From Roseomonas sp. 18066 (GTDB lineage Bacteria; Pseudomonadota; Alphaproteobacteria; Acetobacterales; Acetobacteraceae), in the NCBI RefSeq assembly GCF_902706185.1, contig NZ_CACSJM010000010.1, positions 1 to 64,000 on the forward strand: a stretch of 64,000 nucleotides of DNA, given 5' to 3'. The notes under the pieces are model-generated. The model made no database searches, was not told the origin of the DNA, and was given only the letters and a program-made list of their open reading frames with translations. Numbering within the stretch: the first letter of the stretch is position 1; each line of letters begins with the position of its first letter. A program made the position numbers and the translations under genes. Below, piece after piece: positions 48,201 through 55,602 of the stretch.

Positions 48201-48496
48201 TGCTTGCCGCAGACTGCGGATGGCGTATCAGCCCGGAGGGTCTATTCCGCTGGGCCGATGCGGAAGGGCGGACAATGGTAGAATCGCGTTGGTGGCGGGA
48301 CGGCAGATTAGGGCGTGGACAATTTCACAGTGACAGCAGGGCGGAAGGATGGCTCGTGTGGGCGTCGCCAAGGGCTGCTGAGCAGTTGCGACTGCGTTTT
48401 CCAAGATGGACTCGTGCGCAAGCGGCAAAGAGGTCGGCTTTGAATGATCAGAAGCAGCGGATCGATAATTATGGTGCGAACCTCATTCCACCGTAA
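42275..48496 (+). CDS. Giant STAND NTPase with N-terminal PD-(D/E)xK-like domain (Avs-like)
   Basis: About 2,073 aa from a GTG preceded by GGGGG; an ATG at 42,302 is the alternative. Residues 14-70 look like a DUF4297/Mrr-type nuclease: GYTAQYLLAAGLIYDHIL, Glu40, Asp53/Asp54 (RVDDLQIAV) and Gln67-x-Lys69 (DAYQFKW). From about 260 a STAND/NACHT NTPase follows: Walker A GTPGSGKSS (293-301), Walker B ILLVDGLDHIE (Asp390), LVLLGSQKL, a winged-helix-like part and ARHPLALAYLINRL. More than 1,400 residues remain, mostly helical-looking with no motif I recognise; this is the position of the target sensor in Avs proteins. Lower GC than the chromosome. The stop TAA lies in the IS66 end GTAAGCG, so the C-terminus may be altered. 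An anti-phage role is inference. Confidence 0.75.
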   Translation: MNETERAPAMGERNAALGYTAQYLLAAGLIYDHILNARLEWIAVADPEAGRVDDLQIAVPGLLDAYQFKWHGYPPSLTYGELKGSTAGGGLVAHMADGWVRLCEANSDRRVRVHLFTNSVPSVETIQVAKKAGRSGLPRHLAAFLVEAWGKQEPIATSCPDAGRWQPCLDELRVASSLTDSVEFESFRRACMIETGQRLPVATVPSSDDVLSQRQRDIEALAHLLFNVVGRERAVIRLTGRELLRRLGWGDRFEFKARHDFPLTRAYQPIDDTVSELEGTVGQHTRGYVALLGTPGSGKSSLLTAAFRYRAGFRIIRYYCFVPNDGGLSRGEAANFLHDLTIALWQEGVRPSRMSLSSSLPECRALFGAQLAELNGEYLAAGHRTILLVDGLDHIEREQSPQRSLLAELPPPASIPDGVLVLLGSQKLELHQLNPRIAQQLRDDSRIVRMRPLSPRAVRAVLDLSCLPAPLDAVDLQEVVSRSARHPLALAYLINRLQNARTPAEAKLAIEASPLYADNIEEEYEIYWKDLSAEKKVLDLLALASRLRGTLILSAASDWVGEDVVRRLVESGQQYFTAHGDGHWSFFHNSFRQFVLDRTGRSPFRDAADPERDRRYHRQLADLTRQARPSDPFSWEEIYHRFHAGDFATLIAAATQAWFRRQFLDGRSPPLVREDIGWAMRAASELNDPLALVRLVLADDEASARIDVLDDLNLPQLRLTLGDADGALTATVHDGELLVGRVRALRLAAEFLRAGNLSHARQVFLAAEPLDLLTGSRKVERWGRQDRELIKAWLDVAHHFLPLADIVVVISRLDVDESRSERSIEDSALRVQRMREAFLVYLADSVLTKGGQNHGRDLLDIVVAEHDAAFVRAFGKHMDEVRLAHHPGSPEGVAALDRLLAMHAASPLPTNLRLLLADRVLRVRGNAETAAELMDGIDQPVSLAWRSNSRLPRTLEPFLYLIRLNRLLAAFGRPVEPEIAVPKAADQDREPDVLLERMIVRVANVWGMAWRGRGHGGEPAIVWRSLLPAIRIQEISRSDRAHDPLRWYGYRGVAEDYFNLIVQAAAAHGSAALAHFGDEIEARWSDPTASGFWPPDLKRQIALKLMRLGDAPERLRRTLERIEPSLGQGEEAHDRLSSFESQIRAWAEIGEIHRATALVPRMLAGSFGIYHEKDTQLDQWVLWFDRALRSDGGQVRPDIATFMSGIASAATARRGYRPSESAEAAIAAVARAYSPAAADVYRKAFIEERALDFEAGVAAVCSAAVRTPEAVPATCAVVVHLCLPYTELVRTALARDLGRSVGDMEDRTLAARFLSFIKDAIDIDLAPDLRAGWWEEVAVGGRASRHEDLFGHIQSSGMAIAGLSPSQSDQHASVTLRNGANLPAAEVRRRGSDKAGLFSLLATITHSRFYDWLSLVRPLASGVDANEAAQLSAALRTVGARAKDVQPLWMRLQELGRTDLLETEAKAFVDSGERYGWYRHFDGGSRLTPLQTLAGLDERYRTLALRTFVTDYLGGARNPKDAARSLDELADLFWANPPTTEIWREICEHVFQLEEFRAPSARLPPAESKNQDDEAAFTDVLVGIMFQALALPLPELRDDAYRALISAATASACVAAISNGIDKLLDSSGEGLLLGLSLLDGVPEPALLASGRMRDRIMSTASSTDAAARSVAMRLLQKLDVQPPLGSPRALPAVYGMKLPPFATDRTPRNAVLLEPGTVLPETSDPLELVGAAQPALDLIARASGIPSRNVIERAVSLMHSFGSGEPWDAATERALMARCRALGLETAYRRPRAAAALRAASIIVGELLEEGALEEDLAAILVPALVLRDRVLADARPERRLAGCGLHLFGTKLGPGVSIRPVEWVDAVTDTAALDWPVLWPGDDGEIIGFDFQAHMPDWGQLKEKRRGAYRSPDVGVEDANQLFGELIPSGLLRPAAAYPEVFGARWSLADNHVVQGLSLRVELGRTRWLAINPLLAADCGWRISPEGLFRWADAEGRTMVESRWWRDGRLGRGQFHSDSRAEGWLVWASPRAAEQLRLRFPRWTRAQAAKRSALNDQKQRIDNYGANLIPP

Positions 48497-49726
48497 GCGT
48501 TGCTCCGGGGCCCGTAGCAGCGCTCAGCGTGGGCTGGTCGTGGCCCAGCACCAGGGCATGAGCATCATCGATGCGGGCCTTGGGCCAGCGGTTGACGAGG
48601 CGGGTCAGCAGGTCGGTGAGGTAGCGCTGGGGGTCGAAGGCGTTGAGCTTGCAGGTCTCGATCGGCGAGGCGATGGCGGCCCAGTTCTCTCCGCCTTCGT
48701 CGGAGCCTGCGAACAGCGCGTTCTTGCGGCTGAGTGCGATGGGGCGGATGGCGCGCTCGACCGGATTGGTGTCGAAGTCTACGCGGCCGTCCTCGAGGAA
48801 CCGCAGCAGGCCTTCTCGCTGGTTCAAGGCATAGCGGATGGCGTCAGCCGTGGGACTGCGGCCAGGCAGGCGCGCCAGCTGCTGCGCGAACCAGGCGAAC
48901 AGGTCATGCACGAGGGCGGCGCTCCGGCTGGCGCGCGCCGTCAGGCGCTGCGGCGGTGGCTGGCCGCGGATCTCCGCTTCGATGGCGTAGAGGGCAGCGA
49001 TGCGTTGCAGAGCTTCGCTGGCGATCGGCGCCGCGCCGCCTTTGGCTAGGTCAAAGAACCCGCGGCGGACATACGCCAGCAGAATGCCAGCGTCACATCC
49101 CCGCCGGTGGCCAGTGCCTTATAGGCGGCGTAGCCGTCGCACTGGACAATGCCGCGGTAATCCGCCAGCAGCGCCCTGGCATGCTCCTGCCCGCGGCCGG
49201 GCGCGTAGCGGAACACCACGGCGGGCGGATCCGTGCCGCCCCAGGGTCGGTCGTCGCGCGCCAGCGCCCAGGCATACCCCTTCTTCACCTTGCCGCGTCC
49301 GGGGTCGAGCACCGGCAGGGTCCTCTCATCGGCGAACAGCCGGGCCGAGGCGAGCAGGATCTCGCGCAGGCGGCGCACTACCGGCCGGATCTCCTGGGCG
49401 GCGGTCCCCAGCCAGTCGGCCAGCACCTCTCGACCAGCGTCAGCCCCTGCCGTGCCAGCATCTGCGCTTGGCGGTACAGCGACAGGTGGTCGGCATAGCG
49501 GGCCACCAGCACCTGGGCGACGGTCGCCTCGGTCGGCAGCCCGCCGGGTACCAGCCGCTCTGGAGCGGGCGCCTGCAGCACCACGCCGGGACAGGCGCGG
49601 CAGGCCAGCTTGGGCCGCCTGGTCACCAGCACCCAGAACCGGGCTGGCAGCACATCAAGCCGTTCGGCGCTGGCTGCGCCGATCTCCACCAGCAGGCCAT
49701 CGCAGCAGGGACAGGTCGCATTGCTG
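48493..49726 (-). mobile_element. Degenerate IS66 copy, tnpC pseudogene with two frameshifts
   Basis: The right terminal repeat GTAAGCGTTGCTCC starts at 48,493. On the minus strand the transposase TnpC can be followed in three frames: LACRACPGVVLQ to YRQAQMLARQGLTL (49,689 to about 49,430), ADWLGTAAQEIRPVVRRL to VQCDGYAAYKAL and TLAFCW (to about 49,075), then GFFDLAKGGAAPIASEALQR to DTNPVERAIRPIALSRKNAL (to 48,483). Single-base indels near 49,430 and 49,077 break the frame. The 5' part of tnpC, and any tnpA and tnpB, are missing; the copy stops next to the tyrosinase gene at about 49,726. Confidence 0.88.
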
Positions 49727-49729
49727 GGA

Positions 49730-51382
49730 CTAATTGTTGCCAGGCGCCAACTCCCGGACCATCACGCGGATGCCCCCAATCCGCAGCTCCTCCGCTCGAC
49801 GCGAGCCGCCCGACCGTGGTGGCCGTTGGAACAATTCGAAAGGGACGATGTCCACCAATAGATTCTGGCCGTTCCCTGCGGCAGCGATCGCATCAGTGGC
49901 GTCGAAGATCTGCGCTTCGGACCCAGAGTGCCCCGCATGCGCGCCGTGTGACGCCACCCCTGCGATGCCGAAAAGTGCAACTGGACCAAGATAGGCTGGC
50001 AAGTCGCGATTGGGGACTGTGCCGGGTGGTAGGTTAACGTAGACGTCGTAGCCGACAGACGGCACGGCGGGATGCTCGATACCAAGAAGTTCCACGAAGA
50101 TGCGGCGGGACCCGACGCCGCCTTGTGTGCTGCGCAGAATGGCGCCGAGCGACTGAGGGCCACCCGGTGGAAGCTCAGTGATGGCGACGCTGCGGCGGGC
50201 TGGCGCATCCGGCCCGACCACAAAGGCTTCCCGTGCTGCCCCGGCCTCCTCGCGGACTCTGAGTGACTGGGTGCCTGCGCTTTCCGCCGGCGGTGATCCG
50301 TCTGCAACGCGTGGCCCGACGCGCGTTGCGTCCAGCGGCTCACGCTCGGACAGCGGCACGTTGCCAGAGACATCTGTGTCGTAGCGGGTGCCAAGATTGC
50401 TGCGGCGGAGATAGTAGGCGCGCTGGTGCTCCTGCACCGACCCATCTTGATCGTGAAAGGCCCAGGCCGGATCGGATAGCCATTCTGACGGCGGCACCTG
50501 GCCCCATACACGGCCGGCCTCGGCCTCCCACGCTGTCCAGAGCCGGTCGATGTTGGCGTGATGCACCCAAAAGATGGGGTCAAATGCTGCCGTCTGAACA
50601 TTCGACATCAGGCCGCCCGTGCCCTCGCCCGGTAGCGTTCCCGGGATCCAACCACCAATGGCAAAGTGGATCAAATCGTGCGGACTCCGCTCAATCTGTC
50701 CACGTGTGCGGGAATTATCGTCGCTCACTCCGCCTGCGAAGCCCTCCACCTCAGAACGCCCAAAGAAGGCGACCTGACCGAAGGCGGATCTGGCCGACAC
50801 CGCTCCGTCCGAGAGGGTATAGAGGCCTGCCATGAACGCCTGTTCGCGCCGTTCGTCGTAAAGCGGATTAGTCGGCTGGCCAGTTTGCGGGCTCGGTTCT
50901 GGATCGGCGAAAATTTGGGGGAAGCCGCGCTGCTGCACCTCGCCGTAGTTCCAATAAGGCAGGCTGAGGGTAGGGTCGCCAGCGGCGGCACGAAGGATGC
51001 GCTCGAAATAGTGAAGGTAAGCACGATGCCAGGGGAGGAAGTCGGCCGAGGACTGACCGAAATGTGGGCATTGATTCCAAAAGCGTGTGCGGTCTAGTTG
51101 CGACACGCCGGGATCGCTGCTCGCCGCTTCGGCGATTGCATCATCGGAGACTGCGTGAACGGCACCTTGGAAGAACCAGCTGGTCGGATCGGAGGGACGC
51201 CGCTGCTTCATCACGGCGACGCCGCGCTTCAGCGCTGCGACGCGGGGGGTGTCCTGCACGAAGACCTCGAGGCGCAGGCGCGGTAGCGTCTGTTGCGCGG
51301 CCGCACGCCGGCCGAACATCGCGCTTCCCTCGGCTGCGAGGCCAAGGCCGGTGCTGATCAGGTCGCGTCGGGAAAGTGCCAT
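49730..51382 (-). CDS. Exported tyrosinase-family copper oxidase
   Basis: 550 aa. Tat-type signal ALSRRDLISTGLGLAAEGSA. The CuA site shows FLPWHRAYLHYFERILR. The CuB site shows SPHDLIHFAIGG and AFDPIFWVHHANIDRLWTAW. The C-terminal part (RRIFVELLGIEHPAVPSVGY, DVYVNLPPG) resembles the added beta domain of polyphenol oxidases. The type 3 copper centre would oxidise phenols. The start at 51,382 has AGGGAGA upstream. Last gene of the leftward arm of the exported cassette; the IS66 remnant begins only four bases past its stop. Confidence 0.88.
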   Translation of the reverse strand: MALSRRDLISTGLGLAAEGSAMFGRRAAAQQTLPRLRLEVFVQDTPRVAALKRGVAVMKQRRPSDPTSWFFQGAVHAVSDDAIAEAASSDPGVSQLDRTRFWNQCPHFGQSSADFLPWHRAYLHYFERILRAAAGDPTLSLPYWNYGEVQQRGFPQIFADPEPSPQTGQPTNPLYDERREQAFMAGLYTLSDGAVSARSAFGQVAFFGRSEVEGFAGGVSDDNSRTRGQIERSPHDLIHFAIGGWIPGTLPGEGTGGLMSNVQTAAFDPIFWVHHANIDRLWTAWEAEAGRVWGQVPPSEWLSDPAWAFHDQDGSVQEHQRAYYLRRSNLGTRYDTDVSGNVPLSEREPLDATRVGPRVADGSPPAESAGTQSLRVREEAGAAREAFVVGPDAPARRSVAITELPPGGPQSLGAILRSTQGGVGSRRIFVELLGIEHPAVPSVGYDVYVNLPPGTVPNRDLPAYLGPVALFGIAGVASHGAHAGHSGSEAQIFDATDAIAAAGNGQNLLVDIVPFELFQRPPRSGGSRRAEELRIGGIRVMVRELAPGNN

Positions 51383-51466
51383 CAATTGTCTCCCTTTAAC
51401 GAGGTCACCGGCGGAGCCCAGACGGTGATACAGCGGGGCCCCGATAGCAGCAGATTCAGTGGCAAT

Positions 51467-52783
51467 TTAGTCCTGCGTGCGGATGATGCCGCCGGCCGAA
51501 GCTGAAGCCTCCTCGGTCTCGCGTAGCCGGCGCCGGGCATCGAGGAGAGCAATGCGCGCTTCTAAGAGCTGGGTCTCGGCCGTGATCTGCGACAACTCGG
51601 ACGGGCGGTCACGCCTCTCCCGCAGCGCCGCAACCACATCTTCGCCAGCAGTTACCACCGAACCGAATAGCGCGGTCGCGCCCTCCCCGCGCGCGTTGCC
51701 GCCGAAAGACGTCTCCGCAAAGCTCCCGTCGGGAGCGAAGGCATAGCTCCATTCCAACGTCTCGAAGACCCCGGCCGTCATTCGGAAGCGCCGCGGCGTG
51801 CCGAACTGACCGAAGGCCATGCGCGCTGCGACGATCTGCGCAGGTGGTTTGTCCAGTGGCGCATTGGTCGCGACGACCAGTACCGAGCGTGGTTCGCGGT
51901 AGTGGGCATCGGCTGGCAACGGCACCACCGCCAGGGCCGGTGCACTCGCCTCCAACCTAAGAGCCAGGACAACCCGCAGCTCGTCAAGGATTCGGCGCAT
52001 CTCCGGCGAGCTGTCGGGATCGGGAATGCCGGCCACCCAACGCGCCCTGATAAGCTGCTCGGACTTCGGCACGACGTTTGCGAACTCGCCGCCGCGGCCG
52101 GACGCAAGCTCGGCCGGATCTGCGCTGATCGGCACCGTGATGGTCAGCTGCTCCCGGATGCGGGCAAGCTGGGCAGACGTCTCCTGTGCTTGTCTTGGCG
52201 TGAGGTCGGAGATTAGCAAACGGTGGCGCAGCGCATTGCGCCGCGCGAGTATCGTGGTTGCTTCGCCACAACGCGCAACCTGGCGCTCGCGGGCGTCACG
52301 CTGCGTGCGCGGTGCAACGTAGCCCGTGAGGCCGATCGACGCGATTTTTGCCACACCCGTGACAACGTTCCCCGCTATTGTCGCAGTCTGGTCGGAGGAC
52401 CGGGCCCCGATAGAACGGAGGGTTCCGTTCGGGTGGCGCACGACTTGAAGGCGATTGGAGGTCCTCCATTCACGCAAATCATCGTCCGATACCTCTTGCC
52501 GCGTTCCGAAATCGGTAACCGGCAGCGGCAACAACGCGCCAGTCACCTCCACCTCCAGCCTCGGGGCGCTGCCGGACGTAGAAGTGCAGGAGATGCGCTC
52601 GTAAGCTATCTCTCCGCCCACAAGTGTCCTCGGGAGGTACCAAACCTGCGCGGAGCTTGGCGTCGGCGTCGCTGAAGGAGCATCCGACAGCGAAGTGCAG
52701 CCAACCAAGCACAAAGCGCCAAGGGCGCTGAGCACGGGGAGGCGCACAAGGTTCGCAGGACTCGACGGTGCCCTGGTCTGCAT
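51467..52783 (-). CDS. Lipoprotein of unknown function
   Basis: 438 aa from an ATG at 52,783 with a strong GGAGG six bases before it; another ATG at 52,813 overlaps the upstream stop. Signal with lipobox LVGC (Cys29). The mature part looks beta-rich first (VWYLPRTLVGGEIAYERISC, RLEVEVTGALLPLPVTDFGT), then helical with a late coiled-coil-like segment (ETQLLEARIALLDARRRLRE). I do not recognise a family. Between amidohydrolase and tyrosinase genes in one operon. Confidence 0.7.
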   Translation of the reverse strand: MQTRAPSSPANLVRLPVLSALGALCLVGCTSLSDAPSATPTPSSAQVWYLPRTLVGGEIAYERISCTSTSGSAPRLEVEVTGALLPLPVTDFGTRQEVSDDDLREWRTSNRLQVVRHPNGTLRSIGARSSDQTATIAGNVVTGVAKIASIGLTGYVAPRTQRDARERQVARCGEATTILARRNALRHRLLISDLTPRQAQETSAQLARIREQLTITVPISADPAELASGRGGEFANVVPKSEQLIRARWVAGIPDPDSSPEMRRILDELRVVLALRLEASAPALAVVPLPADAHYREPRSVLVVATNAPLDKPPAQIVAARMAFGQFGTPRRFRMTAGVFETLEWSYAFAPDGSFAETSFGGNARGEGATALFGSVVTAGEDVVAALRERRDRPSELSQITAETQLLEARIALLDARRRLRETEEASASAGGIIRTQD

Positions 52784-52809
52784 GCCGGACCTCCAATTTG
52801 GCAGGATGC

Positions 52810-54516
52810 TCATGCGGCCGTCGGGCTGAATCGGCGAAGTGGCTCGTCGGATAAGCCGTGCCGCTCGTAAAGCCCGGCGAGGCGCTGTCGCGTGCCGCCG
52901 CCGGCATCGAGGCCCAGATAGCGCGCTGCATTGCGCCAGCGCAGGTCCTCCTCCAGGTCGTCGGGCCAGAGCCGGGCGAGCGCAGTGGTCACCGCACCCG
53001 GATACCGGTCGGATCCCTCCTCCTGCCCGATCATCGACCAGTCGGAGCCGTACATGACCTTCCGGGCCAGACCTGAGCCGGGCCGCCTCCTAAGCTCGGC
53101 CAGGAAGCCAACCGCCTCCTGCGCCGTTGCGGGGTCCTGCTGGAGCACCGTGTTAAAATAGGCTACATCGGCATGGACGTTCGGATAGCTCTCCATCAGT
53201 ACGGCGGCAGACCTTGCCCAGTCCCGCCCAGGTGCCGCGCCGAGATCCCAGATCCCGCCGAAATGGCCCAGGTTGACGCGCAGCCCTCGCCGCCCGGGCG
53301 CGTCCAGGGCGCGCTTCCAAAAATCGGGATGTGCCAGCATCTCGTAGGATCGGCGGCTCCCGTTCGATTGTCCGCAATGTGCCATGATCGGCACCTCGTC
53401 GCGCGCCGCCCAGTCGAAGAGCGAGTCCAGCACAGCGTCAAGCGCCGGCCCGGGCCGTCCTCCTGTCAGGCGTCGCAAGGCCCTTGGGAATTCGCCGGCT
53501 GCACGATCCGTATTGCCGGCGGCGGAGAAGCCCATCGGGGGATAAAGCTTCACGCCGATGCCGGCACCCTTGCCGACCGCTTCCTTCAGCTCGGCCAGCG
53601 TGTCCCGCCCCTGCGCATGCTCAGCGATGCAGCGCCACGGATCGAAGGCCAGGAAGGCATGCACGGGAAGACCTGCTGTCCCGCGCTGCACCGCGATGGC
53701 CTCCATGACCCGCACCTGGCCAGGCTGGCCGTTGTCCGGCGCGGAGAGCCAAGCGTCGTAGTCGACTAGCGCAGGAGTAAGCATCACCTCCTGCCCATCG
53801 TAAAGCGCGGCAAGTCGGCTCGTGAGGCTGTTCCGGTCCTCCGTAAACATCAGTCCCCATCGGAAGTAGCGTGCCAGCAATCCACTTGCAGATCGGGACC
53901 GCGGGTCGATCAGCGCTTGGAAGCGCTGCAGCTCGGCGTTCGTCGGAGGCGCGGGCAAACGTGCGCGCCGCCCGGGTGAAGGTGAGCGAATGCCAACCTC
54001 CCGAAAGGCTGAGTCGAAGAGCTGAAGCGCCTCCATGCCCTCAGGCGCCACGTTTGCCTCCGCACGGGAGCGCACGGTGAACGCGCGCGATTCCGGACGA
54101 GGTGCTGCGAGATCCCGTAGCCGCCGGAGCCCGACGCCGGCGTCCGCGTCCGGAACGGCCGCGCGCAGTGATGCGGCAGTCGGCGGTGCGGCGCGGAACA
54201 GCGGAGCGGCACCGGCGTTGAGGCGCGTCAGTTCCTCGACGGTGGAGCTCGCCTGATAGCGCAACCCGCCGGCCACAATCGCCAGCAGCGGCGCCGCCAG
54301 CCCCGCGCCGCCGCGCAGCCGCGTTCGTTTGATGAATTCGTAGAGTGGCACATCAGCGGCATTAAAGACGTGGCAATGCACATCCAACCACCGCTTGCGC
54401 TCCGGCGGTGGTTCGGGGGTGGCGACGCGGCGATTCTCCACGCCCTCACAGGCTGCAAGGGCTGGAGCGAAAAGGGCGGTCCGGAGGAAGGACCTGCGCA
54501 GCAGGCATAGGCACAT
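52810..54516 (-). CDS. Amidohydrolase-like lipoprotein
   Basis: 568 aa. Short signal ending in lipobox LAAC (Cys23), preceded by LRRSFLRTALF. TIM-barrel metal motifs: LDVHCHVFNA (His47, His49), IGVKLYPPMGF with a possible bridging Lys, VPIMAHCGQSNG, LRVNLGHFGGIW and VMYGSDWSM with the catalytic Asp. This pattern fits the amidohydro_2 group (metal-dependent hydrolases or decarboxylases). An insert of about 150 residues lies between the first and second metal sites. Substrate unknown. Stop overlaps the longer start option of the next gene. Confidence 0.8.
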   Translation of the reverse strand: MCLCLLRRSFLRTALFAPALAACEGVENRRVATPEPPPERKRWLDVHCHVFNAADVPLYEFIKRTRLRGGAGLAAPLLAIVAGGLRYQASSTVEELTRLNAGAAPLFRAAPPTAASLRAAVPDADAGVGLRRLRDLAAPRPESRAFTVRSRAEANVAPEGMEALQLFDSAFREVGIRSPSPGRRARLPAPPTNAELQRFQALIDPRSRSASGLLARYFRWGLMFTEDRNSLTSRLAALYDGQEVMLTPALVDYDAWLSAPDNGQPGQVRVMEAIAVQRGTAGLPVHAFLAFDPWRCIAEHAQGRDTLAELKEAVGKGAGIGVKLYPPMGFSAAGNTDRAAGEFPRALRRLTGGRPGPALDAVLDSLFDWAARDEVPIMAHCGQSNGSRRSYEMLAHPDFWKRALDAPGRRGLRVNLGHFGGIWDLGAAPGRDWARSAAVLMESYPNVHADVAYFNTVLQQDPATAQEAVGFLAELRRRPGSGLARKVMYGSDWSMIGQEEGSDRYPGAVTTALARLWPDDLEEDLRWRNAARYLGLDAGGGTRQRLAGLYERHGLSDEPLRRFSPTAA

Positions 54517-54568
54517 CGGATCGGCCTTCCTCGTCTTGACCTGCGACGGATGCAGGTGGAGATCTGAC

Positions 54569-55459
54569 TTAGTTCAACCGCTGCGCCTCCGCGATCCAAT
54601 CGAGATAATTGGATACCCTCGTGTAGACGCCGAAGAGGTCGCGCCGTCCGCAACCAATACCCCAACTCACCACACCCACCTGCGTCCAGCGCTCGTCCGC
54701 TGCCGGCAGACCGAGGAAGCCACCGCTGTCGCCCTGACAGCTGTCCGAACCGCCCTGTGGCAAGCCAGCACAAAGCATATTAGGCGTGACTATCCGTCTT
54801 AAGGGCCGGTAGTTGCGCTGGCAGATGCCCGAGTCTTGGACCTTCACATCGACGCTCATTAGTCGGGGCGTGGTTCCTCCGCCTTCCTGCATCGCACCCC
54901 AGCCGATGACCGTGACCACGGTGTCGTTCGCCACCGTGGCCTGCCCGGCCGGCGGCAACAACACAGAGCGCAGCTGACTGGGCGCGGCTTCGGTCAGCCG
55001 CATCAGAGCAATGTCGTTGTCGTTTGTCTCAGGCTGGTAGCCTTGATGCGAAACGATGCGCGCCACCGAGCGCCGCACGCCGGCCGCGCCCCCGCCCGTG
55101 CCCTGACCTTCGGGAAGGACGGTGGAGCCGATATAGACATCGACCTCGTTGGGTTGCGTGCGCGGCACACAATGGGCCGCGGTGAGAACCCAGTTCGGGG
55201 CGATGAGGGAACCGCCGCAGAACTGCCCTTGGTGCTCGCGCCCCTCCTGCGTGTCGGAACGAATCAAGGCGACCTGGAACGGGAAGCGCCCAGGCGCCGC
55301 CGGCCGACCATTGAGGATCTTGTTGGTCGTCGCCGCCGCCCCAGGCGGCGCGCCAGGAGCGACCTCGTCAACAGGTCGCGGCCATTCCTGCGTGGCGGCA
55401 GTGCCAGGCAGGAAGAGAAGGGAGAGGGCGAGCAGGGTGAGGGAGTACTTGGCCGTCAT
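54569..55459 (-). CDS. Secreted trypsin-like serine protease (zymogen form)
   Basis: 296 aa, start at 55,459 with GGAG upstream. Signal MTAKYSLTLLALSLLFLPGT. A propeptide ends at Lys47, followed by ILNGRPA, the normal activation site of S1A proteases. Triad: His96 (VLTAAHC), Asp149 (DNDIALMRL), Ser245 (CQGDSGG). Asp239, six residues before the Ser, predicts cleavage after Arg/Lys, so it could process itself and the neighbours. Six or more Cys allow the usual disulfides. First gene of the leftward arm of the cassette. Confidence 0.93.
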   Translation of the reverse strand: MTAKYSLTLLALSLLFLPGTAATQEWPRPVDEVAPGAPPGAAATTNKILNGRPAAPGRFPFQVALIRSDTQEGREHQGQFCGGSLIAPNWVLTAAHCVPRTQPNEVDVYIGSTVLPEGQGTGGGAAGVRRSVARIVSHQGYQPETNDNDIALMRLTEAAPSQLRSVLLPPAGQATVANDTVVTVIGWGAMQEGGGTTPRLMSVDVKVQDSGICQRNYRPLRRIVTPNMLCAGLPQGGSDSCQGDSGGFLGLPAADERWTQVGVVSWGIGCGRRDLFGVYTRVSNYLDWIAEAQRLN

Positions 55460-55602
55460 CGCGTTCTCCTGTCCGAAATTCGCTCCCAATTGCATCGAAG
55501 CTCTTCTTTCAAATCACACTTCCACTTTAGTGACAGAAATGCAACGATCTTTTGGCGCCGCGCAGCGGATTGGGCTCTGCCGCGCGGCTGGAGGGATCCG
55601 CC
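55460..55602. promoter_or_regulatory. Divergent promoter region of the exported cassette
   Basis: 143 bases separate the two protease genes that are transcribed away from each other. The middle is AT-richer than its surroundings (TTCTTTCAAATCACACTTCC). Exact -35/-10 boxes cannot be fixed by eye. A shared control region would let both arms be expressed together. Confidence 0.55.
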
